55,955 nucleotides of DNA from Planctomyces sp. SH-PL62 (GTDB taxonomy: Bacteria > Planctomycetota > Planctomycetia > Planctomycetales > Planctomycetaceae), in NCBI GenBank assembly GCA_945893075.1, contig CAMDDX010000006.1:1-55955 (forward strand), in the 5' to 3' direction. A model generated the notes under the pieces. The model worked only from the letters and a program-made list of their open reading frames with translations, did no database searches and was not told where the DNA came from. Below are positions 16,752 through 24,453 of this stretch, in pieces. Position numbers and translations under genes: made by a program. Every line of letters starts with the position of its first letter. Within the stretch, counting starts at the first letter, position 1.

Positions 16752-17411
16752 ATGGCTGAGTTTGTGGACCCGCTGTTGTTTGTGGAACCGCTGTTGATCT
16801 TAGTGCTGGCGATCAACTTCGTCGCGCTGGGTGCCAGCCGGATTCGCACCGTCATCAATGCGGTGGCTTTCCAGGGAGTTTTGCTGGGCGTCTTCCCGTT
16901 CTTGATTCACTCCGAAATTGGTCTGCGCGGCGTTGTGCTGATGGCCATCACGATGGCCCTCAAGGGCTACGGCATTCCGTGGTATCTGCTGCGAGCCATG
17001 CGCACGGCGGAGATTCAACACGAAGACAAGCCGGTGATCAGCTACATGGCGTCGCTGCTGCTGGGAGCCGTTGGCACCGGCTTGGCGATGGAATTCTCCT
17101 CCACTCTGCCGCTGCACGAGGATCACTCGCACATGTTGCTGGTGCCGGCCTCGCTGGCGACGGTGTGGACCGGCTTCCTGATGCTGACGACTCGGCACAA
17201 GGCGATCATGCAAGTGCTGGGCTATCTGATGCTGGAGAACGGCATCTTCCTGTTCGGTCTGCTGCTGCTGGAAGACTTGCCGCTGCTGGTGGAACTGGGA
17301 GTCTTGCTGGACTTGTTCACCGGCGTGTTCGTGATGGTCATCATCATCCACCACCTCAACCGTGAGTTTTCCTCGATGAGCACCGAGCATCTTTCCGCGT
17401 TGAAGGAATGA
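16752..17411 (+). CDS. HyfE-like (NuoK-related) membrane subunit
   Basis: 219 residues, with about six to seven hydrophobic segments, matching HyfE in size. It carries short acidic membrane motifs such as YLMLENGIFLFGLLLLEDLP and a C-terminal VELGVLLDLFTGVFVMVIII, typical of HyfE/NuoK-like proteins. It starts four bases after the HyfC-like gene, the only gap in the operon without a palindrome. It probably forms part of the membrane-arm proton path next to the HyfC-like subunit. Confidence 0.87.
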   Translation: MAEFVDPLLFVEPLLILVLAINFVALGASRIRTVINAVAFQGVLLGVFPFLIHSEIGLRGVVLMAITMALKGYGIPWYLLRAMRTAEIQHEDKPVISYMASLLLGAVGTGLAMEFSSTLPLHEDHSHMLLVPASLATVWTGFLMLTTRHKAIMQVLGYLMLENGIFLFGLLLLEDLPLLVELGVLLDLFTGVFVMVIIIHHLNREFSSMSTEHLSALKE

Positions 17412-17424
17412 GTCGCAACCCAAC

Positions 17425-17490
17425 GTAGCCACGCTCGCCAGAGCGTGGGCCGTGTCACCCCAAAATCCACGCTCTGGCGAGCGTGGCTAC
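17425..17490. repeat. REPIN-like inverted repeat, family D
   Basis: Perfect 24-base arms 17425-17448 and 17467-17490, with GTAG head and CTAC tail and core ACGCTC-GCCA-GAGCGT. It lies between the HyfE-like and HyfF-like genes, and an in-frame start at 17445 for the latter would translate it. Confidence 0.88.
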
Positions 17491-17498
17491 AAATCACA

Positions 17499-18953
17499 AT
17501 GGCATACCTCTTAATCCTCTTCCCTCTGGCGATGACCGCGGTGATGTTCGCCGTGCCGTCGAATCGTTGGCGGCCGTGGCTGCTGCCGGTTGGCGGAGCG
17601 GTGCATCTCGGACTCGTCATGCAGGCGATCTTCCCAGCGGGGGATGCTCCGCCGGTCTCTGGGTTGGACGGTTGGCTGCTGCTCGACCCGTTGGGCAAAG
17701 TCGTGCTGGGCTTCATCAGCGTTTTGTTTTTTCTCTGCGCGCTGTACGCGCCAACGTACTTGGCTCTTCGCTCCGACCGCTCCAACCGAGTCTTGTGCGG
17801 CAATCTGTTCGCCTCGCTGGCGATGATGACCTTGGTGACGCTGTCGCAGCATCTCGGCCTGTTGTGGGTGGCGATGGAGGCGACGACTCTGGTGAGCGCG
17901 CCCGGTATCTACTTCAACCACAACGCTCGCTCGCTGGAGGCGACTTGGAAATATCTGCTGATCTGCTCGGTCGGCATTGCGCTTGCCCTGTTGGGTTCGT
18001 TCTTCTTGGCGTACTCATCACTGAAAGCGGGACTGCCTCAGAACGAATCGACGCTGCTGTTCACTCAACTGATTCAGAACGCGCCGAACTTATCGAGGCC
18101 GTGGCTGCACGCGGCGTTCGTGCTGCTCTTCGTGGGCTACGGAACCAAGATGGGGCTGGCTCCCATGCACACCTGGAAGCCGGATGCCTACGGCGAAGCG
18201 CCGGGTATGGTCGGCGCGCTGTTGGCCGGAGGCGTCACCAACTGCGCGTTCCTGTCGATCCTGCGTGTGTATCAAATCTGCCGCGCCGGTTCTGAAGCGG
18301 AGTTCGCGCGCGAGGTCATGATCTTCACGGGCCTGTTCTCGATGGCGTTTGCGGCGGTGTTCATGGTGCGGCAGCGTGACTTCAAGCGGATGCTGGCGTA
18401 TTCCAGCGTCGAACACATGGGCATTCTGGTGCTGGGCATCGGCATCGGCGGGATGGCGATCTACGGCGCGTTGCTGCACCTGATCAACAACGGATTGACC
18501 AAGGGAGTCATGTTCCTGTCGTCGGGCAACATCCACCGCGCTTTCGGCAGCAAATACACGGACGATGTGCGCGGTGCGATGCAGCGCCTGCCCGTTTCCG
18601 GAGCGCTGTTCCTGATCGGCTTTCTGGCGATCACTGGTGCGCCCCCCTTCGGGCCATTCGTCAGCGAATTCACGATCGTCAGCACCGCGATCGGCAGCGG
18701 GCAGTATCTGGCGGCCGGCCTGTTCTTGCTCTTCTTGACGATCGTGTTCATCGGCATGGGAGCCACCGTGCTCACCGTGGTTCAAGGCCAAGCTCCGGAA
18801 CAGACAACGCCGAACGGCTTTCACGACACGTTCGGCACTTGTGCTCCGATCCTGATCTTCATGGCGCTCGTGCTGCTGATGGGCCTCTACATTCCGCCGC
18901 CGCTCGAATCGCTCTTGCGCGAAGCCGCCGCGTTACTGGAGGCAAAGCCATGA
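17499..18953 (+). CDS. HyfF/NuoN-like antiporter subunit
   Basis: 484 residues from ATG 17499, the first start after the palindrome. Polytopic antiporter-like subunit with the expected charged residues: LLWVAMEATTLVSAP (Glu), GYGTKMGLAPMHTWKPDAYG (Lys) with EAPGMVGALLAGG, RDFKRMLAYSSVEHMGIL, and NNGLTKGVMFLSSGNIH (Lys). The MHTWKPDAYGEAP word is characteristic of HyfF and related hydrogenase-4 subunits. It is followed by a 343-base gap filled with nested palindromes before the large-subunit gene. Confidence 0.9.
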   Translation: MAYLLILFPLAMTAVMFAVPSNRWRPWLLPVGGAVHLGLVMQAIFPAGDAPPVSGLDGWLLLDPLGKVVLGFISVLFFLCALYAPTYLALRSDRSNRVLCGNLFASLAMMTLVTLSQHLGLLWVAMEATTLVSAPGIYFNHNARSLEATWKYLLICSVGIALALLGSFFLAYSSLKAGLPQNESTLLFTQLIQNAPNLSRPWLHAAFVLLFVGYGTKMGLAPMHTWKPDAYGEAPGMVGALLAGGVTNCAFLSILRVYQICRAGSEAEFAREVMIFTGLFSMAFAAVFMVRQRDFKRMLAYSSVEHMGILVLGIGIGGMAIYGALLHLINNGLTKGVMFLSSGNIHRAFGSKYTDDVRGAMQRLPVSGALFLIGFLAITGAPPFGPFVSEFTIVSTAIGSGQYLAAGLFLLFLTIVFIGMGATVLTVVQGQAPEQTTPNGFHDTFGTCAPILIFMALVLLMGLYIPPPLESLLREAAALLEAKP

Positions 18954-18960
18954 GTTCCGT

Positions 18961-19282
18961 AACCCGAAGCGTCAGCGAGGGCGAACGCTTCACAACACAT
19001 AGAACTGATCGTTTTTCGGAGCGCCTGCCCTCGCTCACGCGTTTTGAAGTTGCGAAGTTTTCAGCCCCGAAGCGGGCGAGACTCGAAAGCCCAGGGCGCA
19101 GCCCTGGGAAACGGGGATGCTTGAAGCCCATAAGCCCCGAAGGGGTGCGACACAATGAGTCGCGCCCCTTCAGGGCTTTTCAAATCAGAATTGCTCGAAT
19201 CCCAGGGCTTCGCCCTGGGCTGTCGAGTTCCGCCCCCTTCGGGGCTGAAAACAGCGCAACTTCAAGACTTACGCTTCGGGTT
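18961..19282. repeat. Nested palindrome cluster, family K
   Basis: It occupies nearly all of the 343-base gap 18954-19296. Outer arms 18961-18972 and 19271-19282 are perfect. Inside are CCCAGGGC-GCA-GCCCTGGG (19090-19108) and CCCAGGGC-TTC-GCCCTGGG (19201-19219), an AGCCCCGAAGGGG / CCCCTTCAGGGCT pair (about 19133-19177), and TTGAAGTTGCG / CGCAACTTCAA arms. Related words form 40419-40580. Open frames here (18839-19300 and its antisense) only reflect the repeats. Confidence 0.8.
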
Positions 19283-19296
19283 AGTGAGGCACGGCC

Positions 19297-20835
19297 ATGA
19301 ACAGTCACGAGCAGTTCGCGACGCTGCGCAACGGTGAGACAATCCCGCGCGGCCAGATTCCACAACTGGCGTATCTGGCTTTTCGCCGAGTGATTCTCGA
19401 CGGTGTCGATGCCGGCCAACGAATCGCAGCACTCTTCGGTGACAACCCGGCGGGGACCGATCGAGTGGACCTCTACGCCGTGCTCGCCGACAAGTCGAAC
19501 GGGCAATTGCACGTCGGCATGACCACGCTCGACGCCGAGCGGTTTTGCTCAATGACTCCCGAATGCCCGCAAGCGCATCTCTTCGAGCGTGAGATCGCCG
19601 AACAATACGGAGTGCATCCCGACGGTCATCCGTGGTTCAAGCCGGTGCGATTCCATGCCTCGTACCGCCCCGGCCACGATGCGTGGGGTCGGAAGCCGGG
19701 CGAAGCGCCAATCATCGGCGTCACCGATTACTACCGTGTGGAAGGTGACGAGATTCACGAAGTCGCCGTCGGCCCCGTTCACGCGGGAGTCATCGAGCCG
19801 GGTCACTTTCGCTTTCAATGTTACGGCGAGCAAGTGTTTCATTTGGAAATCTCGCTCGGCTATCAGCATCGCGGCGCGGAACGCACGCTCGTCGGTGGAC
19901 CGAACAAGCGGACGATTCACACCGTCGAGACCGTGGCCGGTGACACGACCATCGGGCACGCGACCGCGTATTGCCAAGCGGTCGAGGCGCTGGCCGGCTG
20001 TGTTGTTTCCCGCCGAGCCGACGTGTTGCGCGGCATTTTTCTCGAACTCGAACGGCTCGCGAATCACACCGGCGATCTCGGAGCGTTGGCGGGCGATGTC
20101 GGCTTCCTGCCGACGGCTTCGTACTGCGGCCGGCTGCGTGGCGACTTCCTCAATCTCAGCGCGTTGATCTGCGGCAGCCGCTTCGGGCGCGGCATGGTTC
20201 GCCCCGGCGGTGTCTCGTTCGACGTGGATGATGCGCGCAAGAAACTCGCGTTGGAACGTCTGGAGTCCGCGCTCCGCGACGTGCAAAATGCCGCCGAGTT
20301 GCTGTTCAACTCCGCCTCGGTTCAAGCGCGGTTCGAGGGGACCGGGACGGTGACTCGCGAAACCGCCGTCGCTCTGGGATTGGTCGGCCCGGCGGCTCGC
20401 GCGTGCGGAGTTCCATACGATGTGCGTCACGATTTCCCCAGCGGCATATTCCGTTTCGCTCGGCCGCCGATGGCCATCTCACCGGATGGAGACGTCTTCT
20501 CTCGCGCCGACATTCGCTGGCAAGAAATCCGAAATTCGGTGGCATTCATCCGCGACGAACTGCCGGCGATCTCCATTTCGGATGGCCCGCTCCGCGCGGA
20601 GGTCGGGCCGATGCAGCCGGATCACTTGGCCGTGTCGCTGGTCGAAGGCTGGCGCGGCGAGGTTTGCCACATCGCTTTGACGGACGCTCAAGGCCGTTTT
20701 TCGCGCTACAAGATTGTCGATCCGTCGTTCCACAACTGGACCGGCTTAGCGATGTCGCTGCGCGATCAACAGATTTCTGATTTCCCCTTGTGCAACAAGA
20801 GTTTCAACCTGTCGTACTGCGGTCACGATTTGTGA
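19297..20835 (+). CDS. HycE/HyfG/NuoCD-like large subunit lacking nickel ligands
   Basis: 512 residues. An N-terminal NuoC-like domain (EREIAEQYGVHPDGHPWFKP) is followed by a NuoD/hydrogenase-large-subunit domain (HAGVIEPGHFRFQCYGEQVF, LGYQHRGAER). In [NiFe] hydrogenases this subunit binds the nickel site through two CxxC motifs. Here the first aligns as VAGDTTIGHATAY, with Ala214 and Thr217 at the cysteine positions, and the second as DPSFHNW, with Ser477 and Asn480. It therefore cannot bind a NiFe site and is not a hydrogenase; it resembles complex I NuoD or the Ehr (energy-converting hydrogenase-related) proteins. Its electron acceptor or role is unknown. Confidence 0.9.
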   Translation: MNSHEQFATLRNGETIPRGQIPQLAYLAFRRVILDGVDAGQRIAALFGDNPAGTDRVDLYAVLADKSNGQLHVGMTTLDAERFCSMTPECPQAHLFEREIAEQYGVHPDGHPWFKPVRFHASYRPGHDAWGRKPGEAPIIGVTDYYRVEGDEIHEVAVGPVHAGVIEPGHFRFQCYGEQVFHLEISLGYQHRGAERTLVGGPNKRTIHTVETVAGDTTIGHATAYCQAVEALAGCVVSRRADVLRGIFLELERLANHTGDLGALAGDVGFLPTASYCGRLRGDFLNLSALICGSRFGRGMVRPGGVSFDVDDARKKLALERLESALRDVQNAAELLFNSASVQARFEGTGTVTRETAVALGLVGPAARACGVPYDVRHDFPSGIFRFARPPMAISPDGDVFSRADIRWQEIRNSVAFIRDELPAISISDGPLRAEVGPMQPDHLAVSLVEGWRGEVCHIALTDAQGRFSRYKIVDPSFHNWTGLAMSLRDQQISDFPLCNKSFNLSYCGHDL

Positions 20836-20840
20836 GTCTC

Positions 20841-20898
20841 GTAGCCTGACTCTCCGAGTCGGGGCGCAGAAAGCGCCCGACTCGGAGAGTCAGGCTAC
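20841..20898. repeat. REPIN-like inverted repeat, family C
   Basis: Perfect 23-base arms 20841-20863 and 20876-20898, with GTAG head and CTAC tail, the same arms as at 15735-15808 with a shorter loop. It lies between the large- and small-subunit genes. Confidence 0.9.
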
Positions 20899-20915
20899 GA
20901 CGAAAAGGACGAGCC

Positions 20916-21683
20916 ATGCTCGATGTTATTCTGGCGCGACTGCAACAAGGCCATCGCACGATCGCGTATCCGGCCCAAGAGCCAACGCTGCCCGATCGCT
21001 TTCGCGGCCTGCCGGTGGTCGATGCGTCCAAGTGCCCGGACGGTTGCCGAGTCTGCGCTGAAGCCTGCCCGACGAACGCGATCAGCATCGACGACAAGGG
21101 ACTGCGATTGGACCTCGGCCGCTGCCTGTTCTGCACCGACTGCCTGGAAGCCTGCCCGAAGGAGGCGATCCATTACACGCCGGAATACCGACTGGCCACT
21201 CGCCAGCGAGGCGACCTCGTGCTCGAAGGCCAGATGTTTGAACGAGCGAAAGCTCTCGACGAAAAATCGCGCCGCCTGTTCGGTCGGTCCTTGAAACTCC
21301 GCCAAGTGAGCGCGGGCGGCTGCAACGCTTGCGAAGCGGATCTCAACGTTCTGAGCACCGTCGTGTTCGACCTCGGCCGCTTCGGCATCCAGTTCGTCGC
21401 CTCACCGCGTCACGCGGACGGCATCGTCATCACCGGCCCGGTCAGCGAGAACATGCGCTCGGCGTTGCTCGACACGTATGCCGCCGTGCCCGCTCCAAAA
21501 CTGGTGATCGCCGTCGGAGCCTGCGCGATCAGCGGCGGACCGTTCATCGACAACCCCGAAGTCCACAACGGCTGCGGCTCAATCGTCCCGGTCGATCTCT
21601 TCATCCCCGGTTGCCCGCCGCACCCGATGACGATCCTCGACGGACTACTGAGACTGTTGGGCCGTTTGGAATTGAATCCTTAG
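20916..21683 (+). CDS. Fused HyfH-HyfI-like (NuoI-NuoB) iron-sulfur subunit
   Basis: 255 residues. The N-terminal half is an 8Fe ferredoxin domain: Cys40, 44, 47, 51 (spacing CX3CX2CX3CP, one residue longer than usual in the first gap) and Cys70, 73, 76, 80. The C-terminal half is a NuoB/HycG-type small subunit with four candidate ligands of the proximal 4Fe-4S cluster: Cys136 and Cys139 in GGCNACE, Cys203 in GACAISGG and Cys233 in PGCPP. In E. coli hyf these are two separate genes. All cluster ligands are kept although the partner large subunit has lost its nickel site, so electron transfer is probably retained. Confidence 0.9.
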   Translation: MLDVILARLQQGHRTIAYPAQEPTLPDRFRGLPVVDASKCPDGCRVCAEACPTNAISIDDKGLRLDLGRCLFCTDCLEACPKEAIHYTPEYRLATRQRGDLVLEGQMFERAKALDEKSRRLFGRSLKLRQVSAGGCNACEADLNVLSTVVFDLGRFGIQFVASPRHADGIVITGPVSENMRSALLDTYAAVPAPKLVIAVGACAISGGPFIDNPEVHNGCGSIVPVDLFIPGCPPHPMTILDGLLRLLGRLELNP

Positions 21684-21811
21684 CAGGATGGCATCCACGC
21701 GGTGAATTGACTCGCCCGGCGTTGGGGTTAGCCTACCTCCCGGTTTGACCTGCCCGAATGCTGAACTTGCCTGACGACACCCTCCCCTGACAGCCCACCA
21801 CACGAGGATCA

Positions 21812-22837
21812 ATGATGCAGAAGACGACTGGCAACGAACGAATGGACGACGCCGACCTCCGCGCGGCCGAGGAACTCACCGCCGCCTATCACAAAATGAC
21901 TCGTGAGTTGGAGCGGGTCATCATCGGGCAGTCGGATGTGCTCAAGCAGATTTTGATCGCGTTGTTTTCTCGCGGTCACTGCTTGCTGGAAGGTGTGCCG
22001 GGGTTGGCCAAGACGTTGATGGTTTCGACCGTCGCCGATCTGCTGTCGCTGAAGTTCAGTCGCATTCAATTCACTCCCGACTTGATGCCTTCGGACATCA
22101 CCGGCACCGAAATCCTGGAGACCGAAGAAGGGACCGGGCATCGCCGCATGAAGTTCGTGAAGGGGCCGATCTTCGGCAACATACTGCTCGGTGACGAAAT
22201 CAACCGCACGCCCCCCAAGACGCAGGCCGCGCTGCTGCAAGCGATGCAGGAATACAAAGTCACAATCGCCGGCCAAGACTTTCCGCTCGAACGGCCGTTC
22301 CTGGTGCTCGGCACGCAGAATCCGATCGAGCAGGAAGGGACGTACCCGCTGCCCGAAGCGCAGCTCGACCGATTCATGTTCCGCATCTTCGTCGATTACC
22401 CCAAATACGAAGACGAATTGAAAGTGGCCGAGACGACGACGTCGGGCGAACTTCCCAAGCTGCAACCGATTCTTGATCGGACCGAAATCGTGCGGCTGCA
22501 ACAAGTCGTCTTGAAGGTGCTGGTCGGCAAGTCCGTCGCGGCCTACGCCGTGCAATTGGTCCGAGCGACTCGGCCCAAGACCGACGAGGCTCCCGACTTC
22601 GTGAAGAAGTATCTGACCTGGGGTGCCGGCACGCGCGCGTGCATGGCACTCCTATTGGCCGCGAAATCTCACGCGCTGCTCGACGGCCGAGTCCACGTCT
22701 CCGGCGACGACATCCGCGCGATCGCAAAGCCGGTTCTCCGCCACCGTCTCGTCACCAGCTTCGCCGCCGAAAGCGATGGCATCACGACTGATCACATCGT
22801 CGAAAAACTGTTCGAGGTCATCCGCGAACCGGAGTAG
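21812..22837 (+). CDS. MoxR-family AAA+ ATPase
   Basis: 341 residues, starting at the first of two adjacent ATGs, with GAGG upstream. Walker A is GVPGLAKT near residue 67 and Walker B is ILLGDEINR, followed by the sensor segment PFLVLGTQNPIEQEGTYPLP. MoxR ATPases act as chaperone-like remodelers, usually with DUF58 and von Willebrand A proteins. A DUF58 gene follows after one small unknown gene, matching the common moxR-DUF58 layout. It lies 128 bases after the iron-sulfur subunit gene and is probably a separate operon. Confidence 0.92.
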   Translation: MMQKTTGNERMDDADLRAAEELTAAYHKMTRELERVIIGQSDVLKQILIALFSRGHCLLEGVPGLAKTLMVSTVADLLSLKFSRIQFTPDLMPSDITGTEILETEEGTGHRRMKFVKGPIFGNILLGDEINRTPPKTQAALLQAMQEYKVTIAGQDFPLERPFLVLGTQNPIEQEGTYPLPEAQLDRFMFRIFVDYPKYEDELKVAETTTSGELPKLQPILDRTEIVRLQQVVLKVLVGKSVAAYAVQLVRATRPKTDEAPDFVKKYLTWGAGTRACMALLLAAKSHALLDGRVHVSGDDIRAIAKPVLRHRLVTSFAAESDGITTDHIVEKLFEVIREPE

Positions 22838-22861
22838 CCCTCATTCCCAAGGGATAAATAG

Positions 22862-23317
22862 ATGGCAACATCCACATCCCAGCACGCGTTTCATCCCGAT
22901 CTTGAAGTAACCAGACTTAGTTTTCGCCGTACTTTGATGCGCGTATCGGCTGTCATAGTTGGCCTTGCTGTCTTGGTGGTCGCAATTGGTGTTCTTTTCA
23001 AAGAACCTGATCCAGACGTCGAACCGAATCCGGAAATCATTAGAGTCCAAGTCCCTGATGAAATGAGGAGCCGTCTTCTTTCGCCAGAAGTTCGCGACTT
23101 TCTTGTAAAGATGGAGTCCGGCCAAGTGTCAGGGCATTTAGAGACCGAGTTCGAAACTGCGTTCCGTCAGGCGACTGAAATAAAAGACGAAGGACGTTTT
23201 CGGACATACCGATTTGCTGTTGGAAAGATCGACGAAGAACATCCTGTGATTTTTGTGAGAGTGCAAAAAAGAAGTGGCCGGATCGTTTTCTGTAGCGTCT
23301 TCATCCCAGAGTGGTAG
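22862..23317 (+). CDS. Unrecognised single-pass membrane protein
   Basis: 151 residues, not recognised. A hydrophobic segment at about residues 28-46 (VSAVIVGLAVLVVAIGVLF) is followed by a soluble domain of about 100 residues, suggesting an N-in anchored protein with an exported domain. Base composition is noticeably lower in GC than the flanking moxR and DUF58 genes. A GGGAT-type ribosome-binding site precedes the ATG. Its place inside a moxR-DUF58 operon suggests a related or recently inserted function, but nothing more can be said. Confidence 0.7.
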   Translation: MATSTSQHAFHPDLEVTRLSFRRTLMRVSAVIVGLAVLVVAIGVLFKEPDPDVEPNPEIIRVQVPDEMRSRLLSPEVRDFLVKMESGQVSGHLETEFETAFRQATEIKDEGRFRTYRFAVGKIDEEHPVIFVRVQKRSGRIVFCSVFIPEW

Positions 23318-23347
23318 CTCCCTCACAATGACCATCGAGAACCTAAC

Positions 23348-24247
23348 ATGTCCTACCTCGATCCCGCTGGACTCGCTCGCATTGGCAATCTGGAGTTGAT
23401 TGCCAAGCAAGTGGTCGAAGGCTTTCTGACCGGCAAGCATCGCAGTCCGTATCACGGGTTCTCGGTTGAGTATCTCGATCACCGGTCGTACACGCCGGGA
23501 GATGAGATGCGGATGCTCGACTGGAAGGTGCTCGCGCGGACGGACAAGTACTACGTCAAGCTGTACGAGGACGAGACCAACTTGCGAGCGACGATCCTGC
23601 TGGATTGCTCGCGGTCGATGGACTTCGGTAAAGGGGGCACCGCCAGCGATCAAGGACTGAGCAAGCTGCAATGGGGCAGCTATCTGGCGGCGGCGTTGTC
23701 GTACTTGCTGATTCGCCAGAACGACGCGGTCGGGCTGATGCTGTTTGACACCAAAGTCCGCACCTACATCCCGCCCAAGGCGCACCCGACGCAGTACCGC
23801 CGCATCCTCGACGCGCTCGACGGTGTCGAACCGGGCGGTGAGACCGACTGCGGCACCGTCCTGCACGAAGCGGCCGAGCGGCTGAAACGGCGCGGGCTGG
23901 TCATCGTCATCAGCGACTTGATCGACGATGAAGACAATCTCGCCAGCGGCCTGCAACACTTCCGGCACAACAACCACGAAGTGATCGTCTTCCACACGCT
24001 CGACGACGCCGAACTGAATTTCCCGTTCGAGCGGATCACGCGGTTTCAAGACATGGAAGGCTCCGGCCGTGTCGTCGTGAATCCCAACAGCCTGCGGAAG
24101 AAATACCTCGAACGCATGAAGTCCTTCACAAAGCGACTCGAAGACGACTGCCACGAGCGGAAGATCAGCTACAACTTGGCCAACACCAAGGAAGGCTACT
24201 CGCCGTATCTCGCCGCATACCTCGACAAACGGCATCGGCTCGGCTGA
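23348..24247 (+). CDS. DUF58 (von Willebrand A-like) protein
   Basis: 299 residues. The DUF58 core is present: HRSYTPGDEMRMLDWKVLAR (the D-x-R-x-I/L-x-W motif), then a vWA-like metal-site motif LLDCSRSMDFG, and later VIVISDLIDDEDNL. Such proteins partner with MoxR ATPases and are thought to help assemble or activate membrane complexes. No transmembrane segment is obvious. It follows the unknown gene 22862-23317 by 30 bases in the same operon. Confidence 0.9.
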   Translation: MSYLDPAGLARIGNLELIAKQVVEGFLTGKHRSPYHGFSVEYLDHRSYTPGDEMRMLDWKVLARTDKYYVKLYEDETNLRATILLDCSRSMDFGKGGTASDQGLSKLQWGSYLAAALSYLLIRQNDAVGLMLFDTKVRTYIPPKAHPTQYRRILDALDGVEPGGETDCGTVLHEAAERLKRRGLVIVISDLIDDEDNLASGLQHFRHNNHEVIVFHTLDDAELNFPFERITRFQDMEGSGRVVVNPNSLRKKYLERMKSFTKRLEDDCHERKISYNLANTKEGYSPYLAAYLDKRHRLG

Positions 24248-24290
24248 CAGAGGTGACGCACGGTGTCTCGAAGCGCTGCCTGACTCTGTC

Positions 24291-24370
24291 TTCATTTTTC
24301 GCCCCACATTTTTCGCCAGCTCACCCCGAATCCGAGCGCGGCTGGCGAAAAATGTGGGGCGACAAATGAA
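24291..24370. repeat. Inverted repeat, family L
   Basis: Perfect 21-base arms 24300-24320 and 24341-24361, extended by TTCATTT / AAATGAA at the ends. The words TTTTTCGCCC and GCCAGC recur in the repeat at 32486-32569. No GTAG head is present. Confidence 0.82.
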
Positions 24371-24453
24371 CGCAGAAGAAGTGCGTCACTTCGAGACTCT
24401 CTGGCAGTTTCAACCAAACCACGTCGGCAACTCCAGCTTCTGAAGAAGCATCC

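Noticed and set aside
18839..19300. Open frame of about 153 codons overlapping the gap before the large-subunit gene
   Set aside because: It reads through the end of the HyfF-like gene and the palindrome cluster; the peptide words are repeat-derived.
19297..21683. A functional [NiFe] hydrogenase
   Set aside because: All four nickel cysteines of the large subunit are replaced, and no maturation genes are visible.
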